From the NCBI RefSeq assembly GCF_900176145.1, contig NZ_FWWY01000001.1, forward strand, positions 2,180,293-2,244,292: 64,000 bases of DNA, in the 5' to 3' direction. Source of the DNA: Sulfobacillus thermosulfidooxidans DSM 9293. GTDB taxonomy: Bacteria > Bacillota > Sulfobacillia > Sulfobacillales > Sulfobacillaceae. Below are positions 1 to 8,374 of this stretch, piece by piece (position 1 is the stretch's first letter; each line of letters starts with the position of its first letter). The translations under genes and the position numbers were made by a program. The notes under the pieces were generated by a model. The model did not search any database and was not told the DNA's origin. It worked only from the letters and a program-made list of their open reading frames with translations.

Positions 1-555
1 TTTCTATCAATGAAAGAAGTCATTACCCGGCGATTTCATCATCAAGCCCAAGATGCCAAACAAATGGGTAAAAGTCACTTTGCCAAAACGCCCGACTTGG
101 TGATTATCGATGGTGGCCGTGGCCAGCTCGGATATGCCTATCAGGCGATGCGCGAGTTAAATGTGGCAGACATTCCCGTCTTTGGTTTAGCCAAGCAACA
201 TGAGTGGCTGTTTGAACCCGAACGTGCTGATCCTATTATTCTGGATCGGGATTCGGCTGGTCTCAAACTCTTGATGCATCTCCGGGATGAAGCTCACCGG
301 TTTGCGATCACCTATCACCGTAAACTCCGGACCAAACGTAATCTCGCTTCGATTTTAGATGATATCGAGGGCATTGGCCCAGCCCGCAAGAAAATTCTGC
401 GGCAAACTTACGGCGACTTAGCAGCCATTTCGCAAGCAAGTGTGGATGAATTGGCTGCATTACCTAAAATGACACGGCCTGCAGCGGAAGCCGTCAAACG
501 TTATCTTGATGAACATTTTAAGTCGAATGAAGAGGAAAATGCGGTGCCGGAATAA
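1..555 (+). CDS. uvrC: UvrABC system protein C, 3' part (partial)
   Basis: C-terminal 184 residues of the excinuclease subunit that makes the incisions on both sides of a DNA lesion during nucleotide excision repair. The frame is open to the first base of the window, so the gene starts upstream. The RNase H-like nuclease domain shows the block DLVIIDGGRGQL near visible residue 32 and the LRDEAHRFAITYHR block, which carries the catalytic acidic and histidine residues of the second nuclease site. The last 60 residues form the tandem helix-hairpin-helix (GIGPARKKIL and ALPKMTRPAAEAV). Identification is firm; the N-terminal GIY-YIG and UvrB-binding domains lie outside the window. Confidence 0.95.
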   Translation, partial: FLSMKEVITRRFHHQAQDAKQMGKSHFAKTPDLVIIDGGRGQLGYAYQAMRELNVADIPVFGLAKQHEWLFEPERADPIILDRDSAGLKLLMHLRDEAHRFAITYHRKLRTKRNLASILDDIEGIGPARKKILRQTYGDLAAISQASVDELAALPKMTRPAAEAVKRYLDEHFKSNEEENAVPE

Positions 556-607
556 GGATTCAACGATATTATGGGAAGAGTACACGATGACGGGAAGGTG
601 ATGGGCC

Positions 608-949
608 ATGCGGTGGTTAACGGTCTGGATTGCTTCGGCGATTGGACTAGCGGTTATCAGTCATATACACTTAGGCATTATGGCCAAGAGTACCGAGGCT
701 ATTTTGGTCGCAGCTTTGGTTTTAGGGTTAGTCAATACGACTATTAAACCCATCGTGAAATTACTGACGTTGCCCATTAACTTGCTTACCTTTGGTCTTT
801 TTGGATGGGTCATCAATGCGTTAATGCTGTGGTTGGTATCGGCCATTGTCCCGGGTTTTATTGTGCATGGATTTGGCGCGGCCTTTTGGGGCGCATTAAT
901 TTTGTCAATTGTATCGGGGGTTGTAGGTTGGATAATCAGATACGCATAA
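608..949 (+). CDS. YvlD/DUF360-type small membrane protein (phage holin family annotation)
   Basis: A 113-residue protein made almost entirely of four hydrophobic segments, about residues 4-22, 30-46, 56-82 and 88-110. The central stretch with NTTIKPIVKLLTLPIN and LFGWVINALMLWLVS is typical of the YvlD/DUF360 family, often labelled phage holin family IV although it is chromosomal and not a proven holin. Function is unknown; in Bacillus relatives belong to envelope-stress regulons. The ATG follows a GGGAAGGTGATGGG ribosome-binding region, and the 3' end overlaps the next gene by 22 bases, so the two are probably co-transcribed. Confidence 0.8.
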   Translation: MRWLTVWIASAIGLAVISHIHLGIMAKSTEAILVAALVLGLVNTTIKPIVKLLTLPINLLTFGLFGWVINALMLWLVSAIVPGFIVHGFGAAFWGALILSIVSGVVGWIIRYA

Positions 950-1776
950 AGTTGCTTGTCTTAGATTTAGACGGGACTGTGCTGCGCTCAGATGGATCGC
1001 TATCAGGGGAATTGGTGAAAGCAGTGAATCAAGTGAAGACCCACGGTATTACGGTCATTTTAGCTACAGGCCGCATGGTGCGTTCGGCAGAACCCTATTG
1101 GCTGCAGTTACAATTAGGCACGGGACCGTTAATTGCGTATAACGGGAGTATGGTTGTGGAAATGCCGCAGCAAGTCCCGTGGTTCAGCTGGCACCTGACA
1201 GAAGATGTGGCGCGTTTTGTCATAGAAGAGGCCTTAGATGCCGACATACTCACTCAGGTCTATGTCAGCAATGAGTTATGGCTTTCCAAAGAAGATGAAA
1301 GGGCTCAACACTACATTGAAGTGAATCATATTCCCGGCGATGTGAAGTCTCGCGAAGGACTGCTTAGCTGGCCCTCACCACCCATAAAAATCTTGTTGCA
1401 AGATGATCCGGATAAACTGGATCAATTTCGTCTCCGCATTTCTCCAGAAGTCTTGGGATTACAGGGAAGAATTTTCAAATCCCAAGCCGATTACTTAGAA
1501 ATTGTTCCGGCAGGGGTGGGCAAAGGACCGGCTTTAGCAAAGGTCGCTGAACGCTTGCATCTTTCCCCACAGCAGATCATGGCGATCGGTGATGCTGAAA
1601 ATGATGTTGACATGTTGAAGTGGGTGGGAATGGGCGTAGCAATGGGCCAGGCACCTGAACTGGTGAAGCATGCCGCCGATGTTGTGACCAAGAGCGTTGA
1701 CCAGGATGGGGCCGCCTACGCCATTTACCGGTGGTTATTAGATCCGATGCAAGGTTTTCACGAAATGCAGTACTGA
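928..1776 (+). CDS. Cof-type HAD-IIB family hydrolase
   Basis: About 282 residues of a haloacid dehalogenase superfamily phosphatase. Motif I is LVLDLDGTVLRSDG near residue 10, with the nucleophilic and general-acid aspartates. Motif II is ILATGRM, and motif III/IV is the late IGDAENDVDMLK that binds magnesium. A Cof-type (IIB) cap lies between motifs II and III. The longest open frame would begin inside the preceding membrane-protein gene; a TTG at 928 places motif I at the usual distance from the N terminus and gives a short overlap, so it is preferred. The substrate is probably a sugar phosphate or nucleotide, which cannot be told from sequence. Confidence 0.85.
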   Translation: MDNQIRIKLLVLDLDGTVLRSDGSLSGELVKAVNQVKTHGITVILATGRMVRSAEPYWLQLQLGTGPLIAYNGSMVVEMPQQVPWFSWHLTEDVARFVIEEALDADILTQVYVSNELWLSKEDERAQHYIEVNHIPGDVKSREGLLSWPSPPIKILLQDDPDKLDQFRLRISPEVLGLQGRIFKSQADYLEIVPAGVGKGPALAKVAERLHLSPQQIMAIGDAENDVDMLKWVGMGVAMGQAPELVKHAADVVTKSVDQDGAAYAIYRWLLDPMQGFHEMQY

Positions 1777-1983
1777 GATGAGGACTTGCTGTCCCCATGG
1801 CAGTCGCCAAATGAGATAGAGCGTGGTTGAGGTCAATGTAATGGAAAAAGCCCAGGCAAATTCTCGTTCCATTCGACGCTGTTGAGCCATGCGTTTAAGA
1901 TCCGCCCGCGAAACGGGATCAGTTGTGAAGGGCGGTTCGGATTTGTTATGACGGGCACGCCTGGATAATTCAGATGTCGCCAT
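1738..1983 (-). CDS. Small single-pass membrane protein, unknown function
   Basis: An 81-residue protein on the minus strand, overlapping the end of the HAD gene by about 39 bases in convergent orientation. The first 40 residues are basic and hydrophilic; residues about 44-73 form one hydrophobic segment (FAWAFSITLTSTTLYLIW and following). A good ribosome-binding sequence, GGGAGGTC, sits just upstream of the ATG on the minus strand, which is the main reason to accept it as real. I do not recognise the family. Confidence 0.55.
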   Translation of the reverse strand: MATSELSRRARHNKSEPPFTTDPVSRADLKRMAQQRRMEREFAWAFSITLTSTTLYLIWRLPWGQQVLISVLHFVKTLHRI

Positions 1984-2130
1984 AATAGACCTCCCGATAG
2001 AAACTCTTTGGGGTATTATTCGACAAGAAGTGAATTTTTCCTGTTAACGTCGTGACGAAATTACAAGTTTGTCGGCTGAAGCCACCGACTTGTGGCGAAA
2101 TTCATGTGAGGCCAAATCGGAGTGAAACGG

Positions 2131-3000
2131 ATGGAACACGTACGTTTAGTGATTATCACCGGTCTATCTGGTGCTGGGCGTAGCGAAGCGATGCGCGTTT
2201 TCGAAGACTTAGGATATTTTTGTGTCGATAATTTGCCTCCCAACTTGATTAGCAAATTTGCGGAACTCCTGCAGAAAAGTCCCGAAGTTCAAGGAGCCGC
2301 TTTGGTCATGGATATCCGGGGCGGGGTATTTTTCTCCGAGCTTCAAGGGTCTCTGAATGAACTGGATGCCAGCCAATTACCCTACCAGATTCTTTATTTA
2401 GAAGCGGATGAAGAAACGTTAATTCGACGTTACAAAATGTCTAGACGTCGGCATCCTTTGGAGACGCAGGGACGGTTGGTGGATGCTTTGCGTAAAGAGA
2501 AGGAGGCGTTGCGGGAACTCCGTGGTAAAGCCGACGTGATCATTGATACCTCGGGCTTGACGGCTCTCCAACTGAGGCAGCGTATCTCCGATGTGTTTCG
2601 TCTTGATGGAACCCAGTCTTTATTTCAAGTACGGTTGGTGTCTTTTGGGTTTAAACATGGGTTACCGAAAGATGCCGATTTAGTGTTTGATGTCCGTTAC
2701 TTACCTAACCCCTATTATGTGGAGGAATTACGCAGCAAGACTGGTAATGATGAAGAAGTCGATCAATATGTGATGCGTTTTCCCCAAGCCAAAGAAACCC
2801 TCGACAAACTGGCCAATCTGCTCGCCTTTTTGATTCCTCAGTTTCAGCAAGAAGGCAAGCCGCAAGTCACAATCGGCATTGGCTGTACAGGGGGCCAGCA
2901 CCGGTCAGTGGTCTTTGCCAACCGGCTGAAAGACTTATTAACGCAGGCCGGGCATCAAGCCCTTGTCGAACATCGTGATTTGGACTTGCGGGAGGAGTAA
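2131..3000 (+). CDS. rapZ: RapZ / YvcJ nucleotide-binding protein
   Basis: P-loop protein of the RapZ/YvcJ family. In E. coli the homologue adapts RNase E to a glmS-regulating small RNA; in Firmicutes its role is less clear. Visible are the N-terminal P-loop GLSGAGRS (about residues 11-18), the DLGYFCVDNLPP block, and the C-terminal domain ending with GIGCTGGQHRSV. The Walker lysine is replaced by arginine, as I recall is common in actinobacterial members. An ATG at 2131 has GGAG eight bases upstream and is preferred over a GTG at 2122. It is followed within one base by yvcK and then whiA, the conserved gram-positive trio. Confidence 0.92.
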   Translation: MEHVRLVIITGLSGAGRSEAMRVFEDLGYFCVDNLPPNLISKFAELLQKSPEVQGAALVMDIRGGVFFSELQGSLNELDASQLPYQILYLEADEETLIRRYKMSRRRHPLETQGRLVDALRKEKEALRELRGKADVIIDTSGLTALQLRQRISDVFRLDGTQSLFQVRLVSFGFKHGLPKDADLVFDVRYLPNPYYVEELRSKTGNDEEVDQYVMRFPQAKETLDKLANLLAFLIPQFQQEGKPQVTIGIGCTGGQHRSVVFANRLKDLLTQAGHQALVEHRDLDLREE

Positions 3001-3001
3001 T

Positions 3002-4336
3002 ATGTGGCGGTTGTTGGTTCCGGGATTAAAGCTTAAACGTTTTTTGGCTTTAATTGCTTTGGGATTTATGGCACTGGGCGTGGCGATGGGATTATCAGCC
3101 TGGATAGAGCCCTACCTATTTCCTTTTTGGCGCCGGCCGGTATTAGAAATGATTTTGTTTGTTGTGGGCACTGTGTTGGTGGTGGGAGGATTTTGGGGAT
3201 TATGGCGCTCCATTAATGAGGTCCTGGGATCCGACAAATGGGCAGGATTATTATATTCGCGCCGGCAATTGGCCAGGGGCCCACACATTGCCGCCTTAGG
3301 AGGCGGAACCGGAATGCCGTCAGTTCTGCGGGGTCTCAAACACTACACGTCAAATTTGACGGCGATTGTGACCGTAGCCGACGATGGCGGGAGCTCGGGG
3401 CGGTTACGCGGCGATTTGGGCATGTTGCCACCAGGAGACATTCGTAATTGTATGGTTGCTTTAGCGGACACCGAACCCTTAATGGAGCAGCTTTTTCAAC
3501 ACCGGTTTCAAGCGGGAGAATTAAAAGGCCACAGTTTTGGTAACTTATTTTTAGCGGCAATGGAACAAGCCTCAGGGGATTTTGTCACCGCTTTACGTGA
3601 ATCCAGTCGGGTGTTGGCTGTTCGTGGAACGGTTCTGCCAGCAACCTTGGAGCATGTCACGCTTCATGCAACGCTTGTGACCGGCGCGCATGTGGAAGGA
3701 GAAAGTGCTATTGGCCACAGTACTGACCGAATAGAGCGGATTTGGATGGATCCGCCCGATGCCACTCCTCTTCGGGAAGCTGTAGAAGCCATTGTTGCGG
3801 CCGATATGGTAGTTTTGGGCCCTGGCAGTCTTTATACTTCCATTTTGCCTAATCTCTTAATTCCCGCGATTGCTGATGCCATCCGGCAATCAAAAGGCAT
3901 TCGGGTCTATGTCGCCAATATCATGACCCAACCTGGAGAAACGGCGAACTTTTCTGTCCGGGATCATTTAAAAGCTATCGAAGATCATGTCGGTCCTGGA
4001 TTAATTGATGTGGTGTTGGTGAACAACGAAAAGGTTCCCGAACGGCTATTGCAAAAATACCGGAGGGAAGGGGCTGATCAGGTGGCGTTTCAAGGGGAAG
4101 AATCCCTGGTCACGGGACAACCCGTCGTCATCTATGATAATCTACTTTTAGCCGATGGGGTCGTCCGTCATGATCCCGATAAGCTGGCGCCGGCACTTTT
4201 GCGGGTGCTCCTCAAATTTCGCCCGAAGTGGGCTGAAGGGCGTTTGATCGACGCCTTATGGTTGGAAAATCGTTTACGGGAGCGACATCAACCACGATGG
4301 GATGGTCATATGCCAGGCAAATCAAAGCGGAACTAG
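3002..4336 (+). CDS. yvcK: YvcK / gluconeogenesis factor family protein
   Basis: A 444-residue member of the YvcK family, related to 2-phospho-L-lactate transferase (CofD). In Bacillus it is a UDP-GlcNAc-binding protein needed for normal morphology on gluconeogenic carbon. Two N-terminal membrane helices (about residues 11-35 and 48-66) precede the soluble domain, which begins with HIAALGGGTGMPSVLRGLK and continues with TVADDGGSSGRLR and MLPPGDIRNC, all signature blocks. The ATG at 3002 lies 4-5 bases after GGGAGGAG and directly after the rapZ stop codon. The 3' end overlaps whiA. Confidence 0.92.
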   Translation: MWRLLVPGLKLKRFLALIALGFMALGVAMGLSAWIEPYLFPFWRRPVLEMILFVVGTVLVVGGFWGLWRSINEVLGSDKWAGLLYSRRQLARGPHIAALGGGTGMPSVLRGLKHYTSNLTAIVTVADDGGSSGRLRGDLGMLPPGDIRNCMVALADTEPLMEQLFQHRFQAGELKGHSFGNLFLAAMEQASGDFVTALRESSRVLAVRGTVLPATLEHVTLHATLVTGAHVEGESAIGHSTDRIERIWMDPPDATPLREAVEAIVAADMVVLGPGSLYTSILPNLLIPAIADAIRQSKGIRVYVANIMTQPGETANFSVRDHLKAIEDHVGPGLIDVVLVNNEKVPERLLQKYRREGADQVAFQGEESLVTGQPVVIYDNLLLADGVVRHDPDKLAPALLRVLLKFRPKWAEGRLIDALWLENRLRERHQPRWDGHMPGKSKRN

Positions 4337-5148
4337 CCCGGCTTCCTCAAGAAAAACGTCGGGTTTGCTTATGGGCAGAATTGCTGGGAATGGGTTCATA
4401 TCTTGGCATGGAATCACTATCATCCGGGTTGGATGTCGGCAATGCCCTGGTGGCACGGCGCGCATACCATATCATGAAATGGTTAGGCCTATCGCCGCAT
4501 ATTACGGTAAAACGCTCTAGACGCCGGTTAGTCTTTCACGTGTCATACACGGAGTCGACCGCTAACACCAGCGAAAATCCCATTACTGGTTGTCCGAAAG
4601 CCTATTTACGCGGTCTTTTTTTGGCTCGCGGCTATTTGGCCGAGCCCGAACGTGCGATTCATTTGGAAATCTGGATGAATGACCCTGAGCAATTTAATCT
4701 GGCCGAACGCATCTTGCTGCCTCTTAAGATTCGGCCCAAAAGTTCCAGACGACGGGGACGCGTTATTCTTTATCTGAAAGATGGCGAGCAAGTCGGGCGT
4801 TTCTTAACCCACATTGGTGCGCATCAAGCCGTTCTGGCACTAGAAAGTGCTCAAGTCATGAAAACCATGAAAAACCAGGTGAACCGCTTGGTCAATTCGG
4901 AAACCGCCAATTTGCGGCGAGCCGTTGAATCGGGACTAGAACAGGCTCGAATCCTTAAGATCCTTCTGAATAGTCCTCATGAAGACATCCCTCCAGCACT
5001 GAGGGAACTGGCCCTATTGCGGATTGCTCATCCGGATTGGTCCCTAAAAGAATTGGGATTGGCTCTTCATCCGCCGCTTAGTAAATCGGCCGTTAATCAC
5101 CGTATGCGGCGTCTGTTGCGCGGCTATGAAATGAAAACAACCAGTTAA
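4297..5148 (+). CDS. whiA: DNA-binding protein WhiA
   Basis: About 283 residues. WhiA proteins combine an N-terminal LAGLIDADG-homing-endonuclease-like fold without nuclease activity and a C-terminal helix-turn-helix; they control division genes in Actinobacteria and affect chromosome segregation in Bacillus. The start MGWSYARQIKAELARLP matches the usual WhiA N terminus, so the ATG at 4297 is chosen over one at 4258. The C terminus contains LRIAHPDWSLKELGLALHP and KSAVNHRMRRL, the helix-turn-helix. The gene overlaps yvcK by 40 bases, consistent with translational coupling. Confidence 0.9.
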   Translation: MGWSYARQIKAELARLPQEKRRVCLWAELLGMGSYLGMESLSSGLDVGNALVARRAYHIMKWLGLSPHITVKRSRRRLVFHVSYTESTANTSENPITGCPKAYLRGLFLARGYLAEPERAIHLEIWMNDPEQFNLAERILLPLKIRPKSSRRRGRVILYLKDGEQVGRFLTHIGAHQAVLALESAQVMKTMKNQVNRLVNSETANLRRAVESGLEQARILKILLNSPHEDIPPALRELALLRIAHPDWSLKELGLALHPPLSKSAVNHRMRRLLRGYEMKTTS

Positions 5149-5252
5149 GTCTAGCCATTTTTTCATCATTTTTGTCAAAAAGCTACCGTTCTGTCTGTTG
5201 TTTTGGCATAATGGTGAATTGTTAGAGTACTTTGACGAAACGCACCGTCGTG

Positions 5253-5281
5253 TCGACGGGGTGTACCGCACAGCGTATAAT
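5253..5281 (+). promoter_or_regulatory. Predicted sigma-A promoter of the nuo operon
   Basis: A perfect TATAAT at 5276-5281 is preceded, after a 17-base spacer, by TCGACG at 5253-5258 (four of six matches to TTGACA). It is the best promoter-like pair in the 212-base gap between whiA and nuoA and would start transcription about 75 bases before the nuoA TTG codon. It is predicted from sequence only. Confidence 0.5.
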
Positions 5282-5285
5282 TTAC

Positions 5286-5303
5286 TTGTGAATCCGGTCA
5301 CGT
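5286..5303 (+). promoter_or_regulatory. Candidate Rex operator upstream of nuoA
   Basis: TTGTGAA-TCCG-GTCACGT resembles the Rex consensus TTGTGAA-N4-TTCACAA: the left half is perfect and the right half matches four of seven positions. It lies a few bases downstream of the TATAAT, across the expected transcription start, where a bound repressor would block initiation. The rex gene is 15 kb downstream, just behind the operon. Rex is known to act on nuo genes in Streptomyces; its use here is inference. Confidence 0.5.
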
Positions 5304-5360
5304 AAATTTGAATTAGCTATTTTAGTTCCTAACCTTTAACCAGATGGCGGGGGTGTTGTA

Positions 5361-5714
5361 TTGTTTACGCATTATACCGCGCTTTTGATTTATATCATCG
5401 TGGCCTTCCTTGTGGCCTTCGGCATGTCCTTTACGTCGGACTTGCTGGGACCTAAGGCGCCGGGCGGGTTGAAACGCACGACCTATGAGTCGGGAATCAT
5501 TCCAGAGGCGCCGGTCGGATATTTTTCTGTGCGGTTTTATCGTGTCGCGATGTTTTTCATGATTTTTGATGTCGCTGTCATGGCGCTTTATCCATGGGCC
5601 ATTAGTTTGACTAGCCTTCACCAAGCGGGATTCGTTAAAGCCCTAATCTTCTTAGTGGTCGTTGCTCTAGCGTTTGCTTACGTCTGGAATAAAGGAGGAT
5701 TTCAATGGGATTAA
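5361..5714 (+). CDS. nuoA: NADH-quinone oxidoreductase subunit A
   Basis: A 117-residue membrane subunit of complex I, first gene of a 14-gene nuo operon. Three transmembrane helices are visible at about residues 6-28, 61-83 and 90-110. The loop [20 protein letters not shown] is the conserved family block, although the usual cysteine after ESG is replaced by isoleucine. Translation starts at a TTG behind a G-rich GGCGGGGG sequence. The last codons overlap nuoB by ten bases. Confidence 0.95.
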   Translation: MFTHYTALLIYIIVAFLVAFGMSFTSDLLGPKAPGGLKRTTYESGIIPEAPVGYFSVRFYRVAMFFMIFDVAVMALYPWAISLTSLHQAGFVKALIFLVVVALAFAYVWNKGGFQWD

Positions 5715-6220
5715 ACCTCACACAAAAAGAAGCCGAAAAATCCTTACTACTTACCACTGTGGAGAAAATGGGACGCTGGGCACAGAAATCCTCGGTGTGG
5801 CCTGCAACTTTCGGGTTAGCCTGCTGTGCTATCGAGATGATGAGTGTGACCAATTCCCGCTATGATTTAGCCCGATTTGGGGCCGAGGTCTTCCGGGCTT
5901 CCCCCAGGCAAGCCGACTTGATGATTGTTGCCGGACGTGTCAGCCAAAAGATGGCCCCCGTTCTAAGAACAATTTGGGAACAAATGCCCGAACCCAAATG
6001 GGTCATATCGATGGGAGCGTGTGCTTCCTCCGGGGGTGTGTTTGACAACTATGCCATTATTCAAGGCGTGGACCATGTGGTGCCCGTGGATATTTATGTT
6101 CCAGGGTGCCCCCCCAACCCCGAAGCATTGATGTTTGGGATCTTGAAATTGCAAGAACAAATTATGCAAGGGATTCCTCCTAAATATCAACGCCTTGCCA
6201 TGGAGGGACACACGCCATGA
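5705..6220 (+). CDS. nuoB: NADH-quinone oxidoreductase subunit B
   Basis: 171 residues. This peripheral-arm subunit of complex I binds the terminal iron-sulfur cluster N2, which passes electrons to quinone. All ligand motifs are present: the tandem cysteines of [10 protein letters not shown] near residue 40, the cysteine in GACASSGG, and that in [11 protein letters not shown]. The start overlaps the end of nuoA and the stop overlaps the nuoC ATG in an ATGA arrangement. Confidence 0.97.
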   Translation: MGLNLTQKEAEKSLLLTTVEKMGRWAQKSSVWPATFGLACCAIEMMSVTNSRYDLARFGAEVFRASPRQADLMIVAGRVSQKMAPVLRTIWEQMPEPKWVISMGACASSGGVFDNYAIIQGVDHVVPVDIYVPGCPPNPEALMFGILKLQEQIMQGIPPKYQRLAMEGHTP

Positions 6221-6678
6221 ACCATAATGACCCCGATATATTAGAACGTTTAGCTGGCGAGTTTCCTGATGCCTTTACGGTTGTGGAGGCGGTCGATCAG
6301 CCCACGATTTCCACATCACTTGAGCAACTACTCGCTGTCATGCAATATCTGCGAGATCAGGCTCAGTACCGCATTTGTCTTGATGTTTTGGCTGTAGATT
6401 ACTTGCCAGACCGCCCACGTTTTGAATTGGTTTATCACTTGTACAATCCCTGGAAACATGCCCGTATACGGGTGAAGGTGCGCGCCGGGATTAATGAAAA
6501 AGTTCCGAGTGTCACACCACTGTGGCCAGGCGCCAATTGGCCAGAGCGTGAGGCGTATGACTTGTTTGGCATTGAGTTTGAAGGGCACCCCGATTTGCGC
6601 CGGATTTATTTACCGGATGACTGGGATGGGCACCCCTTGCGTAAAGATTATCCCTTAACAGGCACACGAGTTGATTGA
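6217..6678 (+). CDS. nuoC: NADH-quinone oxidoreductase subunit C
   Basis: 153-residue 30-kDa-type subunit of the complex I hydrophilic arm, which forms part of the quinone-proximal module with NuoD and NuoB. The signature [21 protein letters not shown] and the following [17 protein letters not shown] are clear. Length fits the stand-alone NuoC of gram-positive and archaeal-type operons rather than the NuoCD fusion of E. coli. Confidence 0.95.
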   Translation: MNHNDPDILERLAGEFPDAFTVVEAVDQPTISTSLEQLLAVMQYLRDQAQYRICLDVLAVDYLPDRPRFELVYHLYNPWKHARIRVKVRAGINEKVPSVTPLWPGANWPEREAYDLFGIEFEGHPDLRRIYLPDDWDGHPLRKDYPLTGTRVD

Positions 6679-6689
6679 GAGGTGACGAT

Positions 6690-7898
6690 ATGGCCACTGA
6701 AAAGCCTGAATTGCTAGAAACCTCGGAACGAAGTGACACCATGATTATTAATTTAGGGCCTCAGCATCCGAGTACGCACGGGGTACTGCGCGTGCGTCTT
6801 GAACTCGATGGAGAGCGGGTGGTGCATGCCGAGCCGGTGGTTGGATATCTGCATACAGGATTTGAAAAGACGGCGGAAAATCTAACGTATCAGCAGTGTA
6901 ATACGATAACGGACCGGTTAGATTACCTGGCTCCGATGACGAATAACTTGGCGTATGTGTTAGCCGTAGAAAAATTGTTGAACGTGGAAGTGCCTAAACG
7001 CGCTCAATATATTCGTGTTCTGTTCGCGGAATTGACGCGCGTGGCCAGCCACTTAGTGTGGCTCGGCACCCATGTAATGGATTTAGGCGCGATGAGTTTA
7101 TTTTTCTATACCATGCGGGAACGGGAAGTCATTTTAGATCTCATTGAAGCGGTTTCAGGAGTCCGCATGAACCCAAGCTATTTCCGCATTGGGGGACTAG
7201 CCTATGACCTTCCCGAAGGCTTTCATGAAAAAGTTTATGCCTTCATTAAAGATTTTCCGCGCTGGATGAAAACCTATCGTCATCTTTTTGACGGGAATCC
7301 CCTCATTAACGAGCGTCTTCAAGGTATCGCGGTATTGACACAGGAGGATGCTTTAGCGCTATCGGTAACCGGACCGAATTTGCGGGCCACGGGAATGCCC
7401 TTAGATTTGAGAAAAGATGAACCCTATTCATCTTATGAAGATTTTGAGTTTAATGTTCCAATTCGCACGGAATGTGATGCATACGCGCGGTTTTGGGTGC
7501 GTGTCGAAGAAATGTACGAATCGATGAAAATCATCGAACAAGCCATCGACAAAATTGAACCCAAAGGTCCTTATACCACGAGTGACCGAAAAATCAGCTT
7601 GCCTCCCCGAGAGGAGATTTACGGCAATATGGAGGCGTTGATTCATCAGTTCAAGTTGGTGACGCAAGGTTTTCCTGTGCCGGCTGGTGAGGTTTATCAG
7701 GGTATTGAAGGCCCGCGGGGCGAAATCGGATTTTATATTGTGTCAGATGGTGGATCGAAACCTTACCGGTGGCGGGCTCGGACCCCATCCTTTTACAACT
7801 TACAATCCCTGCCACAAATGTGTGAGGGGGGGCTTGTTGCCGACGTGATTACGGCTATTGGGAGCATAGACATAATGTTGGGGGATGTCGACAAATGA
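6690..7898 (+). CDS. nuoD: NADH-quinone oxidoreductase subunit D
   Basis: 402 residues of the 49-kDa-type subunit, related to hydrogenase large subunits, which forms the quinone-binding cavity with NuoB. The N-terminal block MIINLGPQHPSTHGVLRVRL contains the conserved histidines next to the quinone site. ASHLVWLGTHVMDLGA and the late VADVITAIGSIDIMLGDVDK are also typical. The ATG at 6690 follows GAGGTGAC at the right distance, so it is preferred over an in-frame TTG fifteen bases earlier. The stop overlaps the nuoE start. Confidence 0.96.
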   Translation: MATEKPELLETSERSDTMIINLGPQHPSTHGVLRVRLELDGERVVHAEPVVGYLHTGFEKTAENLTYQQCNTITDRLDYLAPMTNNLAYVLAVEKLLNVEVPKRAQYIRVLFAELTRVASHLVWLGTHVMDLGAMSLFFYTMREREVILDLIEAVSGVRMNPSYFRIGGLAYDLPEGFHEKVYAFIKDFPRWMKTYRHLFDGNPLINERLQGIAVLTQEDALALSVTGPNLRATGMPLDLRKDEPYSSYEDFEFNVPIRTECDAYARFWVRVEEMYESMKIIEQAIDKIEPKGPYTTSDRKISLPPREEIYGNMEALIHQFKLVTQGFPVPAGEVYQGIEGPRGEIGFYIVSDGGSKPYRWRARTPSFYNLQSLPQMCEGGLVADVITAIGSIDIMLGDVDK

Positions 7899-8374
7899 AG
7901 CCTGAATGGATAAAGTGGGCTGAAGAAGCCAAAGAGCAATTTCCGGAAGCCAATTCGAGTTTACTGCCACTTTTACACCGGATTCAACAGGCCGAGGGAT
8001 GGTTGTCTGATGACACCATAGCGGATGTGGCTTCACTCCTTGGTTTAACCACCCAGTATGTTGAATCTGTGGCCTCATTTTATTCGTTGTTATACCGGGA
8101 AAAAGTCGGCAAGAATGTGATTCATGTCTGCGTCGGACTGTCTTGTGCATTAGCAGGGGCAGACAAGGTTATGGAAGAATTGGAGCATAAACTCGGGATT
8201 TCTGAAGGCCAGAGTACTCCCGATGGAGAGTATACATTATTAGAAGCGGAATGCCTTGCCGCTTGCAATCTGGCTCCCGTCGTCCAGCGCAACTTGCGCT
8301 ACCATGGGCTGGTTAATACGGCCGAAAAATTGGATGCGCTGTTGACCGATGACGAAAAAGAGGTGACGTCGTGA
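7895..8374 (+). CDS. nuoE: NADH-quinone oxidoreductase subunit E
   Basis: 159-residue thioredoxin-like [2Fe-2S] subunit of the NADH-oxidising module. The cluster ligands are the cysteines in VCVGLSCAL and in ECLAACNLAP, the C-x4-C and C-x3-C pair of the family. An N-terminal helical domain precedes them. It overlaps both neighbours by ATGA/GTGA junctions, so translation is likely coupled. The presence of NuoE, F and G shows that this complex uses NADH and is not the 11-subunit type. Confidence 0.95.
   Translation: MKPEWIKWAEEAKEQFPEANSSLLPLLHRIQQAEGWLSDDTIADVASLLGLTTQYVESVASFYSLLYREKVGKNVIHVCVGLSCALAGADKVMEELEHKLGISEGQSTPDGEYTLLEAECLAACNLAPVVQRNLRYHGLVNTAEKLDALLTDDEKEVTS

Noticed and set aside
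2060-2094. Hairpin upstream of rapZ as a regulatory RNA
   Set aside because: The stem is short and interrupted by a three-base bulge, without a T-run or any known riboswitch motif.
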